A DNA stretch of 64,000 bases. Origin: Verrucomicrobiota bacterium (GTDB lineage: Bacteria > Verrucomicrobiota > Verrucomicrobiia > Limisphaerales > UBA9464). A model generated the notes under the pieces. The model was given only the letters and a program-made list of their open reading frames with translations. It was not told the origin of the DNA and ran no database searches. Made by a program: the position numbers and the translations under genes. The stretch lies in contig JAFLEF010000001.1 in assembly GCA_017309115.1 (NCBI GenBank), forward strand, positions 1-64,000, written 5' to 3'. Shown piece after piece: positions 60,177 to 64,000 of the stretch; position 1 is the first letter of the stretch; every line of letters starts with the position of its first letter.

Positions 60177-62762
60177 ATGAAGACCGACCCAATCTGCGGC
60201 ATGTCAGTGAATGAAGCGACAGCCTTGAGTGCCGAACGCGACGGCGAGACGTTTTACTTTTGCAGCGAGCATTGCCGGAAGAAGTTCCTCGCCCAAGCAC
60301 AGCCTGCGGCGAGCAAATCCGGCTCTTGCTGTGGAGGCGAAGCGAAGGCGTCGCACGGCTCAGATGACTGCTGTGGCGGGAAAGACCAGCACGAGCAGCA
60401 CTCACACGAGGAACACGGGCACGGTGCGGAAGAACATTCCTGCTGCGGTGGAAAGACGGAACACGCAGCGGAGTCCCGCGCCCACCATCACGAGCACGGT
60501 CATCATCACGGCGAGGCCGTGATACCTTCCGCCGCCGCGAAGTATTTCTGCCCGATGTGTCCCGGCGTGGAGTCGGACAAGCCGGGCGCGTGTCCGAAAT
60601 GCGGCATGGCGCTGGAACTGAATCCGGCGTGGAAGCCTGCCAGCAAGACCGTTTACACCTGTCCGATGCACCCGGAGATCGAGCAGGACCATCCGGGCGC
60701 TTGCCCGAAGTGCGGGATGGCGCTGGAGGCAAAGTCCATCACGCCGGAAGTCGCGGAAGATGGTTCTGAACTGCGCGACATGACCCGACGCTTCTGGGTC
60801 GGCGCGACGCTGACGTTGCCGGTGTTCATCGTGGCAATGGCTCATCTCGTTCCCGCGTGGAGTCACGCCGAATGGGTAAGCGGCGACGTGTCGCGTTGGG
60901 GACAGTTCCTTCTCAGCACACCGGTCGTGCTGTGGGCGGGCTGGCCGTTCTTTGTGCGCGGCTGGCGGTCACTGGTGAACCGCAGTCTGAATATGTTCAC
61001 GCTCATCGCGCTGGGCGTCGGCGCGGCCTACGCCTTCAGCGCCGTGGCCATGCTGTTCCCGCAGGCGTTCCCGCCCGCGACCGGTCACACCGGCAAACCC
61101 GCGCTCTACTTTGAGGCCGCCGCCGTCATCACCGTGCTCGTGCTGCTCGGTCAGATGCTGGAACTGCGGGCGCGGAGCAAGACCGGTAGCGCCATTCGCG
61201 CGTTGCTGAACCTCGCGCCGAAGACCGCACGAGTCGTCCAAGGCCATGATGAAATCGACGCGCCGCTGGACTCGGTGCGCGTCGGGATGCGCCTGCGCGT
61301 CCGGCCCGGTGAGAAAATTCCCGTCGATGGTATCGTGCTCGAAGGAAAGACCTCCATCGACGAATCCATGATCACCGGCGAGCCGTTGCCGGTGGAAAAA
61401 GGCGCGGGCGACCGCGTGACGGGCAGCACACAGAACACGACCGGCAGCATCGTGATGCAGGCCGAGCATGTCGGCAGTGAAACGGTCCTCGCGCGCATCG
61501 TGCAGATGGTGGGCCAGGCCCAGCGCAGTCGTGCGCCGATTCAGGCGCTGGCGGACAAAGTGGCCGCGTGGTTCGTGCCGGCGGTGCTGGCCATTGCCGC
61601 GTTCACCTTCGTCGGATGGTTCTTGTTCGGACCAGAGCCTCGCCTCGCGTTCGCGATTACCAATGCCGTAGCCGTGCTCATCATCGCGTGTCCGTGCGCG
61701 CTGGGTCTCGCCACGCCCATGAGCGTGATGGTCGGCGTCGGGCGTGGCGCGCAAATGGGCGTGCTCATCCGCAATGCCGAGGCCATCGAGAAGCTGGCGA
61801 AGCTCGATACGCTCGCCGTGGACAAGACTGGCACGCTCACCGAAGGGAAGCCCAAGCTCGCGCAAACATTGCCGGTGAGCGGATTCTCCGGAACGGAACT
61901 GCTTCACTTCGCGGCCTCGCTCGAACAAGGCAGCGAACATCCGCTGGCTCACGCCGTCATCGTGGCGGCGCGCCAACGGAAGCTTTCCCTCGACGCGGCG
62001 AAGGACTTTCAGTCCACGACCGCTGGCGGCGTGGCGGGTACAATCACGGGCCGTCGCGTTCTCGTGGGCAAGCCCGCCTTCCTCCGCGAACACGGCGTAG
62101 CGGACATCCCCACGCTTGAAACCATTGCCTCGCCGCACGAGGCCGAAGGGGCGACCGCCATCTACGTGGCGATTGACGGCCGGGCGGCGGGCGTTTTGAC
62201 GGTTGCCGATCCCGTGAAGTCCACCACACCCCAGGCGCTCGCCGAGCTGCGCGAGCTTGGCATCAATGTCATCATGCTCACCGGCGACAACCCGCGCACC
62301 GCCGAGGCTGTCGCGCGCAAGCTGGGCATCGCTGATTTTCATGCGGGCGTCACACCGCATGACAAGCACGAGAAGGTGAAGACACTCAGAGCGGCGGGCC
62401 GCGTCGTCGGCATGGCCGGCGATGGGATCAACGACGCTCCCGCGCTCGCCGCCGCCGACGTGGGAGTTGCGATGGGAACAGGTACGGACATCGCGATGGA
62501 AAGCGCGGGGGTGACGCTCGTGAAAGGCGACCTGCGCGGCATCGTGCGCGCGATCCGCCTTGGCCGCGCCATGATGCGGAACATCCGGCAGAATCTTTTC
62601 TTCGCCTTTATCTACAACGCGCTCGGCATCCCGATCGCGGCGGGCGTGCTCTATCCCGTGTTCAATGTCCTGCTCAGTCCCATTCTCGCGGGCGCGGCGA
62701 TGAGCCTGAGTTCCGTCTCCGTCATCGCCAACGCGCTGCGGTTGCGCTCCACGAGATTATGA
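60177..62762 (+). CDS. copA: Copper-transporting P1B-type ATPase with YHS and two HMBD domains
   Basis: 861 residues. N-terminal YHS domain ([19 protein letters not shown]), then a His/Cys-rich linker ([18 protein letters not shown]), then two HMBDs ([20 protein letters not shown] and [20 protein letters not shown]). The core has [10 protein letters not shown] (metal site, near 506-515), DKTGTLTEG (phosphorylated Asp) and EHPLAHA. It exports Cu(I) from the cytoplasm. The stop overlaps the histidine-kinase start as ATGA. Confidence 0.93.
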   Translation: MKTDPICGMSVNEATALSAERDGETFYFCSEHCRKKFLAQAQPAASKSGSCCGGEAKASHGSDDCCGGKDQHEQHSHEEHGHGAEEHSCCGGKTEHAAESRAHHHEHGHHHGEAVIPSAAAKYFCPMCPGVESDKPGACPKCGMALELNPAWKPASKTVYTCPMHPEIEQDHPGACPKCGMALEAKSITPEVAEDGSELRDMTRRFWVGATLTLPVFIVAMAHLVPAWSHAEWVSGDVSRWGQFLLSTPVVLWAGWPFFVRGWRSLVNRSLNMFTLIALGVGAAYAFSAVAMLFPQAFPPATGHTGKPALYFEAAAVITVLVLLGQMLELRARSKTGSAIRALLNLAPKTARVVQGHDEIDAPLDSVRVGMRLRVRPGEKIPVDGIVLEGKTSIDESMITGEPLPVEKGAGDRVTGSTQNTTGSIVMQAEHVGSETVLARIVQMVGQAQRSRAPIQALADKVAAWFVPAVLAIAAFTFVGWFLFGPEPRLAFAITNAVAVLIIACPCALGLATPMSVMVGVGRGAQMGVLIRNAEAIEKLAKLDTLAVDKTGTLTEGKPKLAQTLPVSGFSGTELLHFAASLEQGSEHPLAHAVIVAARQRKLSLDAAKDFQSTTAGGVAGTITGRRVLVGKPAFLREHGVADIPTLETIASPHEAEGATAIYVAIDGRAAGVLTVADPVKSTTPQALAELRELGINVIMLTGDNPRTAEAVARKLGIADFHAGVTPHDKHEKVKTLRAAGRVVGMAGDGINDAPALAAADVGVAMGTGTDIAMESAGVTLVKGDLRGIVRAIRLGRAMMRNIRQNLFFAFIYNALGIPIAAGVLYPVFNVLLSPILAGAAMSLSSVSVIANALRLRSTRL

Positions 62763-64000
62763 AGACCGCTGCGCACGTCACACCAGAAAGCGAACTCGCC
62801 GAGCTGAAGGCGGCGCTGGACGAACACGCCATCGTGGCCATCACCGACGCGCAGGGCAAAATCATTTACGTGAACGACAAGTTCTGCGCGATTTCCAAAT
62901 ACCCGCGCGAGGAACTGATCAGACAAGACCATCGCATCATCAACTCCGGCCACCATCCCGAAGCGTTCATGCACGAGCTGTGGACGACAATTGCGCACGG
63001 CAAGGTCTGGCGCGGGGAAATCAAGAACCGCGCAAAGGACGGCAGTTTCTATTGGGTGGACACGACCATCGTTCCGTTCCTCGACGCCCAGGGCAAGCCG
63101 CGCCAATACATCGCCATCCGCGCCGACATCACGGAGCGCAGGCGGATGGAGGAGGCGTTGCGCGAAAGCGAGCAACGGATGCGAGCCATCGTCGAGACCG
63201 CCGTCGAAGGCATCATTACCATTGGCGAACGCGGCATCGTGGAGTCCGTGAATCCGGCGGCGTGCGGCATGTTCGGCTACGCGCCGGAGGAAGTGATCGG
63301 TCGCAACGTGAGCCTGCTCATGCCATCGCCACATCGCGAGCAGCACGGCGATTACCTTGCCAGCTTTCTTCGCACGGGACAGGCGAAGATCATTGGGATC
63401 GGGCGGGAACTGGAGGGTCAACGAAAGGACAGCTCGGTGTTCCCGATGGAGTTGTCCGTGAGTGAAGTCCAACTCGGCGGACGAAGGCTGTTCACAGGCT
63501 TGATCCGAGACATCTCCGATCGTCGCGAACTGGAACAAGCCGTGGCGACCGCGGGCGAGCAGGAACGGACACACATCGCGCGGGAGCTTCACGACGGACT
63601 CGGCCAGCAAATTGGCGGGCTGCTCTTCTTGATGAACGGACTACACCGCGACTTGCAGGCGGCGAATGTTCCCCAGGCGGAAACCGTCGGCCAGCTTTGC
63701 GCCGAACTTGGGACGGCGCTCACCCAGGCGCGGCGGCTCGCCCACGACCTTTACGCTGTTTCGCCAACACCGGAAGGCTTGGTGGAGGCGCTGGAAAATC
63801 TCGCGGAGCGCGTAAACTTGGATCGGGGGATCGAGTGCGGGTTCGGCGGAGAAAAGTCCGTCCGGGTGCAAAATCCGGCGGCGGCCAGTCACGTTTACCG
63901 AATCGCCCAGGAGGCGACCCACAACGCGCTCAAGCACAGCCAGGCCACGCGGATTAACATCGAACTGCGTCGCGTCAACGCGGGACTGGAACTCCGCGTG
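62759..64000 (+). CDS. PAS-PAS sensor histidine kinase (NarL-type), truncated by window end
   Basis: 414 codons are in the window and the frame is open at its end. Two PAS domains (~15-130, [19 protein letters not shown]; ~140-255, [19 protein letters not shown]) precede a HisKA_3 dimerisation part with the phospho-His in [12 protein letters not shown] (~278), and then an N-box in [14 protein letters not shown]. No membrane segment is seen, so it is cytoplasmic. The start overlaps the copA stop (ATGA), so the kinase is coupled to the ATPase. The partner response regulator is probably beyond the window. Confidence 0.88.
   Translation, partial: MKTAAHVTPESELAELKAALDEHAIVAITDAQGKIIYVNDKFCAISKYPREELIRQDHRIINSGHHPEAFMHELWTTIAHGKVWRGEIKNRAKDGSFYWVDTTIVPFLDAQGKPRQYIAIRADITERRRMEEALRESEQRMRAIVETAVEGIITIGERGIVESVNPAACGMFGYAPEEVIGRNVSLLMPSPHREQHGDYLASFLRTGQAKIIGIGRELEGQRKDSSVFPMELSVSEVQLGGRRLFTGLIRDISDRRELEQAVATAGEQERTHIARELHDGLGQQIGGLLFLMNGLHRDLQAANVPQAETVGQLCAELGTALTQARRLAHDLYAVSPTPEGLVEALENLAERVNLDRGIECGFGGEKSVRVQNPAAASHVYRIAQEATHNALKHSQATRINIELRRVNAGLELRV

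Noticed and set aside
60969-62369. Long minus-strand frame (466 codons) opposite copA
   Set aside because: Antisense shadow of a GC-rich gene with intact P-type ATPase motifs.
62651-63610. Minus-strand frame opposite the histidine kinase
   Set aside because: The plus strand carries PAS and HisKA_3 motifs; the minus-strand frame has none.

Overview
The window is GC-rich DNA from a Gram-negative bacterium: it shows lipoprotein signals, twin-arginine signals, TolC/RND pumps and a periplasmic metal-sensing module. The mix of BREX, DUF1016 nuclease, Xre-RES pair, YHS-type metal lipoproteins and BNR-repeat secreted protein reminds me of Verrucomicrobiota, but this is an impression and no marker gene confirms it. 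I recognised no tRNA, rRNA or CRISPR array. Layout. (1) 0.1-3.3 kb is a mobile-element scar: an IS66 transposase tail, an Xre-RES toxin-antitoxin pair, and a head-to-tail duplicate of the antitoxin that has decayed by two frameshifts. (2) 3.5-23.5 kb, all on the minus strand with genes touching or overlapping, is a composite phage-defence operon. Read in transcription order it is BrxA-like, BrxB, BrxC, then a CD-NTase, a Cap15-like membrane effector and a TIR protein (a CBASS-like insert), then PglX, then a TrlF-like PHP-ATPase and an AlbA_2 (Schlafen-like) protein, then PglZ, BrxL and a DUF6680-like membrane-anchored protein. (3) 23.8-30 kb holds accessory genes and debris: a TPR protein, hypothetical proteins, an HNH endonuclease, a Fic toxin with its inhibitory antitoxin, an intact DUF1016 nuclease, a deleted DUF1016 copy, and the last codons of a type I methylase. 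(4) 30.1-37.3 kb is a mobilisation module: coupling ATPase, ParA-type ATPase, small accessory proteins and a MobF relaxase-helicase. No type IV secretion channel genes are visible, so the element looks mobilisable rather than self-transmissible. (5) 37.6-64 kb is a copper/heavy-metal island made of two divergent arms that meet near 45 kb. Both arms carry a three-gene module resembling CnrY-CnrX-CnrH (membrane anti-sigma, periplasmic metal sensor, ECF sigma factor), a TolC-type channel, a multicopper oxidase, small YHS/TRASH-like cysteine proteins, a BNR-repeat protein (decayed on the left, intact on the right) and a 142-147-residue paralogue pair. The right arm adds a complete CusCBA-type efflux pump, a retropepsin-like protease, a CorE-like ECF sigma factor with a cysteine-rich tail, a copper P-type ATPase and a PAS histidine kinase cut by the window end. 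How they work together: the defence operon probably gives methylation-guided phage exclusion (BREX) backed by cyclic-nucleotide and NAD-directed suicide effectors under one transcript. The metal island would sense periplasmic metal through the sensor/anti-sigma pairs and cytoplasmic copper through the CorE-like factor. It would then oxidise Cu(I) with multicopper oxidases, export it from the cytoplasm with the P-type ATPase and from the periplasm with the RND pump, and buffer it with small cysteine proteins. The transfer genes and the relics of several nucleases suggest that at least the first 37 kb was acquired horizontally.
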